From JBCBKP01 sp038521625 (GTDB taxonomy: Bacteria > Planctomycetota > Phycisphaerae > Phycisphaerales > UBA1924): a DNA stretch of 46,676 nt. This document shows positions 25,491-33,786 of the stretch, piece after piece. The stretch lies in contig JBCBKP010000026.1 in NCBI GenBank assembly GCA_038521625.1, positions 1 through 46,676 on the forward strand. Reading direction: 5' to 3'. The position numbers were made by a program, and so were the translations under genes. Position 1 is the first letter of the stretch; each line of letters starts with the position of its first letter. The notes under the pieces were generated by a model, which ran no database searches, was not told where the DNA came from, and saw only the letters and a list, made by a program, of their open reading frames with translations.

Positions 25491-26507
25491 TCAAGCGCCG
25501 GACACGGCCGCGACGCCCGCCGGATCGGCCTCTCCGCTCCCCAGGAGCGGTGCCAGCAGATCTCGGAGCGCGACGACCCCGATCGGTCGCCCGGCGCGTT
25601 CGACGACCGCCAGCGTCACCGCCTCTGCGGAGAGCCGGCGCAACGCCTCGGGAGCGGGCACCTCCGGGGAGAGCCGGACGACGTCCGAGATCGCGTCGCC
25701 GATCCCGCCCCGCGCGGATCCGAAGTACTCGACCGAGCCGACGACGCCCCGAACACGCCCGGACCGTTCGACGACCGGGTACCACCGGTGCGGGGTCGAG
25801 CGGATCAGCCCGTCCACGCGCGCCGCCGGGGCTCCGGCGGCAATCTTCCTGACGCGCCCCCACGGGACCATCAGGGCCGAGACCGAGAGGGCCTCGAACT
25901 CGAGCGCCCGCCCGATCAGAGCCCCCTGCGTCCGAGAGACCGCCCCGGCCGTCGCCGACTCGTGCAGCAGACGGGCCAAGCGCTCGCGTCCGGCGCCCAG
26001 CGAACCCGCCTCGCCGCCCAGCGAGCGGGCAACCGCGCGAGCCAGCCCGACGACGAGCGGGAGGACGCCGGAGTAGGTCATCGCGCGCCGGACAACCGCG
26101 ACCGGCAGCGCGAGCCCGGGCGTCGCGCGGTCCGCGTGCACCCGGAACAGCTCCTTCGGCACCGCCTCGCCGAAGACCAGCAGCACCGGCGTGAGCACCG
26201 CCATCTGCACACCCGCCGCGGCCCCGCCCTCCAGGCCCGCGCCGGCGAGCAGGGCCGCCAGCCCGAGCGTTCCGACGTAGTTGCAAGTGTTGTTCCCGAG
26301 GAGGATCGCGGCGAGGAGCCGCTCGAGGTTCGTGGTCTCGGCGAGCAGCCGGCGCGCGCCCGCGTCGGGCGGCGCCCGCCGGGCGCGGAGCTCGAGGCGC
26401 GCCCGCGAGACGCTGTACACGCCGGTCTCGAAGCCGCTCCACAGCGCGGACCCGCCGAGGCCCAGCAGGCAGGCCAGCGACCACGCGATCCACTCGGTCT
26501 GGCTCAC
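25491..26507 (-). CDS. CNNM/CBS transporter-like protein (shorter paralogue)
   Basis: A 338-residue membrane protein with an N-terminal CNNM (DUF21) domain, marked by SGFETGVYS and a conserved GEAVPKELFR segment, then a degenerate CBS pair. It lacks the C-terminal CorC/HlyC domain carried by its upstream neighbour. CNNM proteins are linked to Mg2+ or Co2+ efflux. The GTG start overlaps the stop of the neighbour in a GTGA, so the two are a paralogous pair translated together and may form a heterodimer. Confidence 0.88.
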   Translation of the reverse strand: MSQTEWIAWSLACLLGLGGSALWSGFETGVYSVSRARLELRARRAPPDAGARRLLAETTNLERLLAAILLGNNTCNYVGTLGLAALLAGAGLEGGAAAGVQMAVLTPVLLVFGEAVPKELFRVHADRATPGLALPVAVVRRAMTYSGVLPLVVGLARAVARSLGGEAGSLGAGRERLARLLHESATAGAVSRTQGALIGRALEFEALSVSALMVPWGRVRKIAAGAPAARVDGLIRSTPHRWYPVVERSGRVRGVVGSVEYFGSARGGIGDAISDVVRLSPEVPAPEALRRLSAEAVTLAVVERAGRPIGVVALRDLLAPLLGSGEADPAGVAAVSGA

Positions 26508-27772
26508 GAGCGAGCTCCGTCGGCCGCGTCCGCGAGCGAGATCCGGACCGAAACGACGGCGCGCCCCTCCATCGCCTCGGCCCGCAACCGCAGCCGCCCG
26601 ACGACGACCTCGTCGCCCTCGCCGGGCAGCCTCTCAAGCCGACGGATCAGCAGTCCGGCGACCGTGCGAGCGCCGCCCGTCGCGCGCTCGCCGAGCACCG
26701 ACCTCCACTCGCGGATCGAGGTCCGCCCGGGCACGAGCCACTCGCCGAGCCCGACGAGCATCGGGGCCTCGCGACCGCCGGCGCCCTCGTCGCCCCCGAC
26801 CAACGCCGACGCCACGATGTCGGTCAGCCTCACGACCCCCTCGACCCGCCCGTGCTCATCGACGCACACCGCCGTCTCGTGCGTCGTGGCGCGGAGGTGA
26901 CCGAGGACCGCGTCGAGCCGCGCGTGCGCCGGCACCACCAGCGCGCGCGAGCAATCCGAGGCGACAGAGCGTCGCTCGCCGCGCGACGCCCTCGCGAGAA
27001 ACCGACGCGCGTCGAGCACACCGACCAGCCCGTCGTCGAGGCGGCCCTTGTGCACCGGGATCCACCGCTGGCCCGAGCGTGTCACCGCCTCGCGGACCTC
27101 GCGCGGGCCCGCGCGGGCATCGAGCCACTCGCTCTCGGCGTGCGGTCGCATCACCTCGTCCACGCGGCGCTCGTGCAACTCGAGGATCCGATCGAGCAGC
27201 CGCTGCTCACCGGCGCCGATCTCGCCCTCACGTGCTCCGATCGCGACCAGCTCGCCGAGCTCCTCGGGCGTCGTCGGGTCGGTCTGATCTCGGGGCGGCG
27301 CGACGAGCCGCGTCGCCGGCGCGATCACCCACCGATCGAGCGCCCCCAGCGGCCCGGACACCACACCCCGCAGCAGCCACAGCGGCGGTGCCGCCAGGGC
27401 CGCGAACCGCCGTCGCCTCGAGCTGGCGATCAACTTCGCGAGAACCTCACCGACGAGCACGATCGCGACGACCGAACCGAGCCCGATCACCGCCTGGGCC
27501 GCGGGCCCGCCGACGCCGCGCGCGAGCCCGGCGGCTGTCACGAAGTAGGCGACATTGACGACCATGTTGAGCAGCAGGATCAGGACGAGCGTCTCGCGCG
27601 GGCGGGCAAGCAGCCGCTCGATCGCGGAGACCGCGGCCACGCCGTCCGCGCGCATCCGCGCCCGCTCCGCCGTGCTCAGGCTGAACAGGGCCGTCTCCGA
27701 GCCCGACGCCGCCGCGGAGAGCGCCAGCAGCGCCGGCACCGCGATCAGGGCCGTGATCGCCTCGCCAGACAA
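26504..27772 (-). CDS. CNNM/CBS transporter-like protein with C-terminal CorC_HlyC domain
   Basis: A 422-residue protein with a CNNM (DUF21) membrane domain (SGSETALFSLS and GEVLAKLIA), a CBS pair (about 185-310) and a C-terminal transporter-associated domain. It is the HlyC/CorC architecture associated with divalent cation export. The start is TTG one base after the hscB stop (TGAGTTG), with GGGG just upstream, so translation is probably coupled to hscB. No better start is seen in this frame. Confidence 0.88.
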   Translation of the reverse strand: MSGEAITALIAVPALLALSAAASGSETALFSLSTAERARMRADGVAAVSAIERLLARPRETLVLILLLNMVVNVAYFVTAAGLARGVGGPAAQAVIGLGSVVAIVLVGEVLAKLIASSRRRRFAALAAPPLWLLRGVVSGPLGALDRWVIAPATRLVAPPRDQTDPTTPEELGELVAIGAREGEIGAGEQRLLDRILELHERRVDEVMRPHAESEWLDARAGPREVREAVTRSGQRWIPVHKGRLDDGLVGVLDARRFLARASRGERRSVASDCSRALVVPAHARLDAVLGHLRATTHETAVCVDEHGRVEGVVRLTDIVASALVGGDEGAGGREAPMLVGLGEWLVPGRTSIREWRSVLGERATGGARTVAGLLIRRLERLPGEGDEVVVGRLRLRAEAMEGRAVVSVRISLADAADGARS

Positions 27773-27773
27773 C

Positions 27774-28340
27774 TCAGCCCCGATCGCCGTCTTCGCCCGC
27801 CCGCCGCCGGGCGCGATCGAGCTCGGAGCCGTGCCGGTAGGCCGGGTCCAGCTGCTCGATCAGCCGCTCGATGTACCGCCACGCGTTCAGCTCGGCCCGC
27901 ACGCCGGCCAGAGCTCCCTCGCCGCCGGAGGCGAAGAACTCGCGCACCCGCTCGATGTGCCCGGCGCGCCGCCCGTCCGCCCACGACTCCCACCTCGCGC
28001 GGGCCTCGTCGTCGCCGGAGCCGAGCTCCGCTTCGATCTGCTCCCGCAGCTCCATCATCTCCATCAGGAAGCCGTCGGGAAGCGACTTATCCTCGCTCGA
28101 GCCCGGCCCTCCCCGCAGCGCCAGCAGCGCGACAGCGCGCCGCTCGTCGTCCGCGAGGATGTCGCGTGCACGGTTGATCGCCGCGGTCCTCCGCGCTCTC
28201 TCGGCGTCATCGACCGCGGTATCCGGGTGAGCCGACGACACGGCACGGAGGTGCGCGGCTCGGAGCTCGCTCTTCTCGATTTCGAAGGACGGCTCGAGAC
28301 CGAGCAAGGCCCACGGGTCGCCGGGCCCGCCCTCGCTCAC
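27774..28340 (-). CDS. hscB: Fe-S co-chaperone HscB-like J-domain protein
   Basis: A 188-residue protein with an N-terminal J domain (PWALLGLEPSFE near 9-20 and the HPD motif at 38-40). The C-terminal HscB domain includes LPDGFLMEMMELREQIEAE near 87-105. HscB delivers the scaffold IscU to the Hsp70 HscA in iron-sulfur cluster assembly. No iscU, iscS or hscA is near. It starts with GTG overlapping the stop of a rhodanese lipoprotein. HscB is well supported by the C-terminal motif, and a generic DnaJ-like protein is the alternative. Confidence 0.8.
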   Translation of the reverse strand: MSEGGPGDPWALLGLEPSFEIEKSELRAAHLRAVSSAHPDTAVDDAERARRTAAINRARDILADDERRAVALLALRGGPGSSEDKSLPDGFLMEMMELREQIEAELGSGDDEARARWESWADGRRAGHIERVREFFASGGEGALAGVRAELNAWRYIERLIEQLDPAYRHGSELDRARRRAGEDGDRG

Positions 28341-28822
28341 GGGACAAGATCCCAGGGCTCCGGATCCGGGCCGCGCTCGACGACGAGGCCCGCCCGCTCC
28401 CAGCCGTCGAAGCCGTCGAAGAACATCCGGATGTCGCCGTAGCCCTGGCCGATCAGCCGCTTCGTCAGCGCCCGCGCGGGCGCCGAGCTCGGGTCCTGCC
28501 CGTACACCACGACCTCGTCGAATCGCGTGATCCTCGGATCCCCGCCGCGCGTCCCCGTCGGGATCTGCCCGAGCACCACATTCCGGGCGGTCGGCAGGTG
28601 GCCGGTCTCGTACCGCTCGGTGATCCGCGAATCAATCAGGAGCAGCGCATCCCCATTCGGGCGGTCGGTCTGTCTCTGCACCAGCGGTCGCAGCTCGGCC
28701 AGGCTGATCGGCTTGATCCGGGCATCGCTGATGTTGCCGCAACCGACGAGCAGCAGCGCTGTGAGCAGCGATGCGAGGATCAGAGAGCATGTCCGACGGT
28801 CATCCGCACCAGTTTCGGGCAT
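28337..28822 (-). CDS. Rhodanese-domain lipoprotein
   Basis: A 161-residue protein. The ATG at 28822 gives a signal peptide and lipobox LLVGC, with Cys near residue 32. A rhodanese-like domain follows (LLLIDSRITERYETGHLPTA). The usual catalytic-loop cysteine is missing: the loop reads VVYGQDPSS, so it is probably not a sulfurtransferase. The frame is open to 29125 but overlaps the divergent DsbD-like gene without sense. It is the first gene of an operon with hscB and two CNNM genes. Confidence 0.82.
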   Translation of the reverse strand: MPETGADDRRTCSLILASLLTALLLVGCGNISDARIKPISLAELRPLVQRQTDRPNGDALLLIDSRITERYETGHLPTARNVVLGQIPTGTRGGDPRITRFDEVVVYGQDPSSAPARALTKRLIGQGYGDIRMFFDGFDGWERAGLVVERGPDPEPWDLVP

Positions 28823-28848
28823 CCCGGAATACTCCGATGGGGCTCGGC

Positions 28849-28861
28849 GTTTCGACGAAAC
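28849..28861. promoter_or_regulatory. 13-bp palindrome in divergent promoter region
   Basis: GTTTCG-A-CGAAAC is a perfect inverted repeat with 6-bp arms. It lies between the rhodanese lipoprotein start and its -10 candidate, so it could be an operator acting just downstream of the transcription start. Chance is not excluded. Confidence 0.35.
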
Positions 28862-28879
28862 ACCGCCTTGCGCACACGA

Positions 28880-28885
28880 GTTATA
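28880..28885 (-). promoter_or_regulatory. -10-like TATAAC for rhodanese-hscB-CNNM operon
   Basis: GGGTATAACT on the minus strand is the best AT-rich hexamer in this divergent gap. It gives a leader of about 50 nt. Confidence 0.4.
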
Positions 28886-28946
28886 CCCGAACCGTGCCCG
28901 GCCCGACACGGGTCGAACCCGGGCGAGGCGGCGACGAAAGGGCACG

Positions 28947-29849
28947 ATGAGACCTGGCCCGATGGATTCCCACCCCACGAGCACGACGCTGGCGGCGATC
29001 TTGGTCGGGATCGCGGCGTCGACCGGGAGCGCGGCTCCTCCGACCAGCAGTGCGGTCGGGTTCGACGGCGAGGGCGATCTCGGACCGGCTGTGCCGATGC
29101 TGATCAGCGAGTTCCGCTCGCTCACCCCGGGCGGCGCGAACGCGATCGCGGTCAGCTTCGATCTCGAGCCCGGCTGGCACGTCTACTGGCCCGGCCAGAA
29201 CACGACGGGATTCCCGGTCGACATCATCCTCTCGCTGCCCGAGGGCATCAGCGCGGGCGAAGAGATCTGGCCGACACCGGAGCGGTACGAGCTCCCCGGG
29301 GGCATCCTCGATCACACGTTCGAAGACCAGGTCACCGTGATCATCCCGATCGAGGTCGACGAGCGGGTCGAGAGCGGCCGGCGCGTCACGATCGAGGCCG
29401 AGCTCGACTGGCTGGTCTGCAAAGACGCGTGCCTGCCCGGCGGCGCGATCGCGACCCTTGAGATCGACGTCGCCGGAGGTTCTCAGGCCCCGCGCCGGTC
29501 GCGTTGGGCGGACCGGTTCGACACCACGCGGGCGAACGTCCCGGAGCCGCTGCCGACCAGCGACCCCGCCGTCACGATCGGCCCGGACCCGACCGGCGTC
29601 CGGATCACGCCGAACCTGAGCGCCGTCAAGCGGGCGGGCGGCTCGATCGACGGGATGGCGTTCTTCCCGCATCAGAGCGGGGTGACGATCAACGACCTGA
29701 TCGAGAGCGGCGAGACCCGCGGCGGAACGCCGATGCGGCTCGCGCTCGACCGCGCTTCCGACACGCCCCTTCGCGGCGTGCTGCAGATCAACCGCCGGGG
29801 CGCGTCGCCCCTGCGATACTGGATCGACACCCCGGTCCCGAGGAACTGA
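28947..29849 (+). CDS. Exported DsbD N-terminal-domain-like protein
   Basis: A 300-residue exported protein. After an N-terminal signal sequence (about 1-30), residues 45-180 resemble the N-terminal (alpha) domain of DsbD/ScsB thiol-disulfide transporters, with PGWHVYWPGQN and the cysteine pair in CKDACLPGG. The transmembrane part of DsbD is missing, so the domain works alone or with another partner. An AAAGGG lies before the ATG at 28947. The redoxin gene follows after 104 bp on the same strand. Confidence 0.82.
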   Translation: MRPGPMDSHPTSTTLAAILVGIAASTGSAAPPTSSAVGFDGEGDLGPAVPMLISEFRSLTPGGANAIAVSFDLEPGWHVYWPGQNTTGFPVDIILSLPEGISAGEEIWPTPERYELPGGILDHTFEDQVTVIIPIEVDERVESGRRVTIEAELDWLVCKDACLPGGAIATLEIDVAGGSQAPRRSRWADRFDTTRANVPEPLPTSDPAVTIGPDPTGVRITPNLSAVKRAGGSIDGMAFFPHQSGVTINDLIESGETRGGTPMRLALDRASDTPLRGVLQINRRGASPLRYWIDTPVPRN

Positions 29850-29953
29850 ACTCGGACCGCGGCGTCGAAGGACCCGCACGAGATGCGCCCCCGGAACACG
29901 CCGGCACGGCGCGAGACCACACGACCCGCAAGAGTCCGCAGGAGGCACCAGAT

Positions 29954-30574
29954 ATGACGACCCTGACGAAGAAACTGTTCGGCTTCGCCGCCGCCGCCAC
30001 CGCCGCCGCCGCGATGCTCGGCTTCGCCGGCCCCAAGGACAAGACCGTCAAGATCGACGCCGAGGCGCCGAACTTCACCCTCACCGACCTCAAGGGCACC
30101 AGCCACGACCTCACCGACTTCCGCGGCAAGACCGTGGTCCTCGAGTGGTTCAACCCCGAGTGCCCGTTCGTCGTCAAGCACTACCGCGACGACACCCAGA
30201 CCATGAACGTCCTCGCGACCGAGTTCGCCGCCGACGACGTCGTCTGGATCCGCATCAACTCGGGCGCCGAGGGCAAGCAGGGCGCCGGCCTCGACAAGAA
30301 CCGCGACTACCAGACCAAGTGGAACATCACCGGCCCGATCCTCCTCGACGAGTCGGGCGACGTCGGCCGCATGTACGACGCGACCAACACCCCGCAGATG
30401 TTCGTCATCGACACCGAGGGCGTCGTCCGCTACATGGGCGCGATCGACGACGACCGCGGCACCCGCAAGGCCGGCGAGACCAACTACGTCCGCGCGGCCC
30501 TGCAGCAGGTCCTCGCCGGCGAGACCGTCTCGACCAAGACCACCAAGCCCTACGGCTGCTCGGTCAAGTACTGA
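29954..30574 (+). CDS. Exported AhpC/TSA-family redoxin
   Basis: A 206-residue thioredoxin-fold protein with an N-terminal signal sequence (Ala-rich, about 8-25) and a redoxin domain starting APNFTLTDLKG. Its active-site region is WFNPECPFVVKHY: a single Cys followed by Pro-Phe, the pattern of the AhpC/TSA-type redoxins common in planctomycetes. The Shine-Dalgarno GGAGG is strong. Codon use is unusually uniform (C-ending Val, Phe, Asp and Thr; AAG for Lys), suggesting high expression. A clear terminator follows. The context with the DsbD-like gene suggests extracytoplasmic thiol chemistry. Confidence 0.88.
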   Translation: MTTLTKKLFGFAAAATAAAAMLGFAGPKDKTVKIDAEAPNFTLTDLKGTSHDLTDFRGKTVVLEWFNPECPFVVKHYRDDTQTMNVLATEFAADDVVWIRINSGAEGKQGAGLDKNRDYQTKWNITGPILLDESGDVGRMYDATNTPQMFVIDTEGVVRYMGAIDDDRGTRKAGETNYVRAALQQVLAGETVSTKTTKPYGCSVKY

Positions 30575-30614
30575 ATCGGACCAGACCCGGCCACCCCGGC
30601 CGGGCGTGAATCGC

Positions 30615-30650
30615 GCGGCCCTCGGGACACCCCCCGGGGGCCGCTTCTTT
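30615..30650 (+). terminator. Rho-independent terminator after the redoxin gene
   Basis: A 7-bp stem (GCGGCCC at 30615-30621 with GGGCCGC at 30638-30644) is followed by TTCTTT. It separates the redoxin gene from rseP. Confidence 0.75.
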
Positions 30651-30705
30651 GCGCGGGCGGGCCGCTTTCGAGATCCGCCTGAAACGACGGCCCCCGCCGG
30701 GCCGA

Positions 30706-30711
30706 TAGCAT
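30706..30711 (+). promoter_or_regulatory. -10-like TAGCAT, leaderless rseP start
   Basis: CGATAGCAT-ctgcc-ATG: the hexamer ends five bases before the ATG at 30717. The GC-rich terminator lies just upstream, so rseP needs its own promoter. Confidence 0.6.
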
Positions 30712-30716
30712 CTGCC

Positions 30717-32834
30717 ATGACAGGCATCGCCGGATTCTTCGGGACACTCATCGATCTGCTCACCGTCGTCGTGGGCTTCGGGCTGATCGTGTTCATCCAC
30801 GAGCTCGGACACTTCCTCGCCGCCCGCTGGGCCGGCATCCGCGTGCTGGGCTTCGCGCTCGGCTTCGGGCCCGCGATCGTCAGCTACCGGCGCGGCTTCG
30901 GATTCCAGCGCGGCTCCAGCGAGGACCGGTACCGCGACCTGCTCCGGCGCGAGTCCGAAGGCACCAGCGACGCGAAGCCGGTAGCCGTCAGCCCGACCGA
31001 GTACCGCTTCAACGCGCTCCCGCTCGGCGGCTACGTCAAGATGCTCGGCCAGGAGGACCTCAACCCCGAGGCGACCAGCGCCGCGCCCGACAGCTACCAG
31101 ATGACGCCGCCGTGGAAGCGCATGGTGGTCATCTCCGCGGGCGTGATCATGAACCTGATCAGCGCCGTGATCCTGTTCATCGTCGTCTTCATGATCGGGC
31201 GCGACGTCCCGCCGCCGACGATCGGCCTCGTCGCCTCGAACTCCCCCGCTGCGACGACCGCCGCCTCGAACGCCGAGGACCTCGGCGTGGGAGCGCCCGG
31301 CCTGCGTCCCGGCGACCGCGTCGTCTCGATCAACGGCGAGCTGCCCCGCCATTTCGACGCGATCAGCCTCGCCGTCGCCATGACCTCGCGCGGCGCGCCC
31401 GTTGACCTCGAGGTCGAGCGCGCGGGCTCCGAGGACACGCTGCGTTTCTCGATCCGGCCCGAGGCCGACCCGCGGAGCGGCCTGCTCTCCGTCGGCATCG
31501 GACCGTCGGTCTCGACAACGCTCGCGAAGGTGAAGGAGTCCGAGCTGGCCGCTTGGAGCCGGTTGGCCGAGTCGGCCGGGATCGCGGGCATCGAGTCGGG
31601 CTCGCGGCTCGTCCAAGCAGGAGACCGGGCCGACATCACCGAGGCGCTGCAGATCGTCGAGGTGTTCGAGGCCTCCGAGGGACGGCCGGTCGCGCTGACG
31701 TTCGAATCACCGACCGGGCAGCGGACCACGCTCGAGGTCGAGCCGCGCGCCGAGTTCATCGCCTCGTTCGTGGCCCGCACCACGGGCGAGGTGGCGTCTC
31801 TCGAGCACCTGCTGGGCCTGATGCCGCTGATGACCGTCGAGGACGCGGGCACGGAGCAGGATCGTGCACGCCACGGCCTGCGAAGCGGCGACGCTTTCCT
31901 GCGGATCGGCGCCGTCGAGTTCCCCTCGCTCCTCGCGGGCACCGACGAGGTCCGCGCGTCGGCCGGGCAGCCGATCGCGATCGAGGTCCGACGGGACGGC
32001 GCCGAGGTCACGCTCGAGCCGCCCGTCAGGCGAGACCGGACGGTGGGCTTCACCCCGGGTGACACGCGCGCGGACGCCGCGGCGCTCGGCACGCCGCTCC
32101 GCACGGTCCGCGATTCGATCGACGGCGAACCAAGGCGCGTCGCCGCGGCTCGTCTGCCGCTCTCTGGCGGCGAGACGATCCTCGCGGTGAACGGCACCGC
32201 CGTCTCGACGCTCGTCGGGGCGCGCGATGCGCTCATCGAAGCGACCCGCGACGAACTCGCCGCCGCGAGCTCGGCCACGGTGACGCTCGAGCTGCGCGGC
32301 CCCGAGGGCGGCACGGGCGAGGCGGACTGGACGCTCGAGCCCGCCGATCTCGAGCGCCTCCACGCCCTCGGCTGGACCGCCCCCGCCGAGCTGCTCGCCC
32401 TCTTCGAACCCGCCGAAATCTCGCTCCGCGCGAGCGGCCCGGTCCAGGCGGTCGAGTTCGGTCTGCAGGACACCCGGGACGCGCTGATCAAGACCTACAT
32501 CACTTTCGCGCGGCTCTTCGAGGGCACCGTCAAGATCGAGCACCTCAAGGGCCCGGTCGGGATCGCGCACGTCGGCACGCTGATCGCCTCGCGCGGGCCG
32601 ATCTGGCTGATGTGGTTCTTCGCGCTGCTCTCGGTCAACCTCGCGGTCATCAACTTCCTGCCGCTGCCCATCGTCGACGGCGGCCAATTCCTGATGCTCG
32701 TCTACGAGCAGTTCCGGGGCAAGCCGGTGCCGATGCAGGTCCAGGGCGCCGTGACGATGGCAGGGCTGCTGCTGATCGGCACGCTGTTCATCGTGATCAC
32801 GTTCAACGACGTCCGGAACCTGCTGGGTCTCTAG
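30717..32834 (+). CDS. rseP: RIP metalloprotease RseP with extended PDZ region
   Basis: A site-2 intramembrane metalloprotease that cleaves anti-sigma factors and signal peptides. The zinc motif is HELGH (28-32), the GGYVKM motif follows a loop longer than usual, and the second metal-ligand motif LPIVDGGQ lies near 650. At 705 residues it is much longer than the usual 420-450. The extra length is taken up by four PDZ-like segments at about 165-265, 285-345, 360-450 and 480-545. The first has a clear GLRPGDRVVSING core and the others are progressively less certain. Several membrane helices flank the active site. The start ATG carries a leaderless-type promoter. Confidence 0.95.
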   Translation: MTGIAGFFGTLIDLLTVVVGFGLIVFIHELGHFLAARWAGIRVLGFALGFGPAIVSYRRGFGFQRGSSEDRYRDLLRRESEGTSDAKPVAVSPTEYRFNALPLGGYVKMLGQEDLNPEATSAAPDSYQMTPPWKRMVVISAGVIMNLISAVILFIVVFMIGRDVPPPTIGLVASNSPAATTAASNAEDLGVGAPGLRPGDRVVSINGELPRHFDAISLAVAMTSRGAPVDLEVERAGSEDTLRFSIRPEADPRSGLLSVGIGPSVSTTLAKVKESELAAWSRLAESAGIAGIESGSRLVQAGDRADITEALQIVEVFEASEGRPVALTFESPTGQRTTLEVEPRAEFIASFVARTTGEVASLEHLLGLMPLMTVEDAGTEQDRARHGLRSGDAFLRIGAVEFPSLLAGTDEVRASAGQPIAIEVRRDGAEVTLEPPVRRDRTVGFTPGDTRADAAALGTPLRTVRDSIDGEPRRVAAARLPLSGGETILAVNGTAVSTLVGARDALIEATRDELAAASSATVTLELRGPEGGTGEADWTLEPADLERLHALGWTAPAELLALFEPAEISLRASGPVQAVEFGLQDTRDALIKTYITFARLFEGTVKIEHLKGPVGIAHVGTLIASRGPIWLMWFFALLSVNLAVINFLPLPIVDGGQFLMLVYEQFRGKPVPMQVQGAVTMAGLLLIGTLFIVITFNDVRNLLGL

Positions 32835-32862
32835 CAACGCGACGCGCGAGGACTCGCCGCTC

Positions 32863-32868
32863 TACGCT
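32863..32868 (+). promoter_or_regulatory. -10-like TACGCT, leaderless start at 32874
   Basis: TACGCT-cgccg-GTG: the same hexamer as for dnaG and acyP, five bases before the start. Confidence 0.55.
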
Positions 32869-32873
32869 CGCCG

Positions 32874-33764
32874 GTGTTCTCCCGGATCGACCTGTCTCCG
32901 ATCGACTGGCTCGCGCTGCTGCCCCTCCTGCTCGCGGGCGGCGTCGTCTACTGGATCGGCCTCGTCGTCTCGACCGCTTGGCGGCTGCTCCACCCCCCGC
33001 GCCGCACCTACGCCTGGGCCGTCGCGCGCGGCGTCCCGGGCGATCCCGCCGAGCTCGACAGCCCGCTGGCGTTCGAAACTGTCGCGGTGCACAGCCGCGG
33101 GCGCGATCTCGCGGCCTGGTCGATCGAGGGCCGCGATCCCGACGCCCCCACCGCCGTCCTGACGCACGGATGGGGCAGCTCGCGGATCGGCGCCATCGGT
33201 CGGCTGCCGGATCTGGCGGCGGCCTCGTCGCGCGTCATCGCCTGGGACATGCCGGGCCACGGCGAGTCGCCGGGCGTCTGCGAGCTCGCCCACGGCGAGA
33301 TCCAAGACCTTGTCGCAGTTATCCAACAGCTCGCCCCGGAGGGCCCGCTGCACCTCCACGGCTGGTCGCTCGGCGCCGAGGTTTCGCTGCGCACCGTGGC
33401 GCAGATGGCGGACGCGTCACGCGTGGTTGGCATGACCGTCGAGGCCCCCTACCGGCGCGGCTTGACCCCCGCGCTCAACGTGATGAAGCAAGCCGAGCTG
33501 CCGACCGCTCTGAATCTCCGCCCGGCGCTAGCGCTGATCGGTCTGATCTGGGGCGGCCGGCCCGACCGCCGCTTCCGCGACCTGGCCGAGACCGTTGGCT
33601 CGGTCGAGTGCCCGGTGCGGGTGATCCATGGCTCCGAGGACGAGATCAGCCCGCCCGAGGACGGGCGGGCGATCGCGGCGGCGCTCCCGCGAGGCGAGTT
33701 CTTGCTCGCCGAGGGCGCCGGGCACCACGACGCCTGGAAGACTCTGCAAGAGGGCGCGAGCTGA
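32874..33764 (+). CDS. Alpha/beta-hydrolase with N-terminal membrane helix
   Basis: A 296-residue alpha/beta hydrolase anchored by an N-terminal hydrophobic segment (about 12-35). The nucleophile elbow is GWSLG, the acid lies in GSEDEISPP and the catalytic His in GAGHHD. The oxyanion motif THGWGSS is typical. The substrate is unknown; it may be an esterase or lipase at the membrane. The start is GTG, 39 bp after rseP, with its own TACGCT box. It converges on the UPF0173 gene. Confidence 0.88.
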   Translation: MFSRIDLSPIDWLALLPLLLAGGVVYWIGLVVSTAWRLLHPPRRTYAWAVARGVPGDPAELDSPLAFETVAVHSRGRDLAAWSIEGRDPDAPTAVLTHGWGSSRIGAIGRLPDLAAASSRVIAWDMPGHGESPGVCELAHGEIQDLVAVIQQLAPEGPLHLHGWSLGAEVSLRTVAQMADASRVVGMTVEAPYRRGLTPALNVMKQAELPTALNLRPALALIGLIWGGRPDRRFRDLAETVGSVECPVRVIHGSEDEISPPEDGRAIAAALPRGEFLLAEGAGHHDAWKTLQEGAS

Positions 33765-33786
33765 CGATCCGAGCTTGCGTGCCGTC

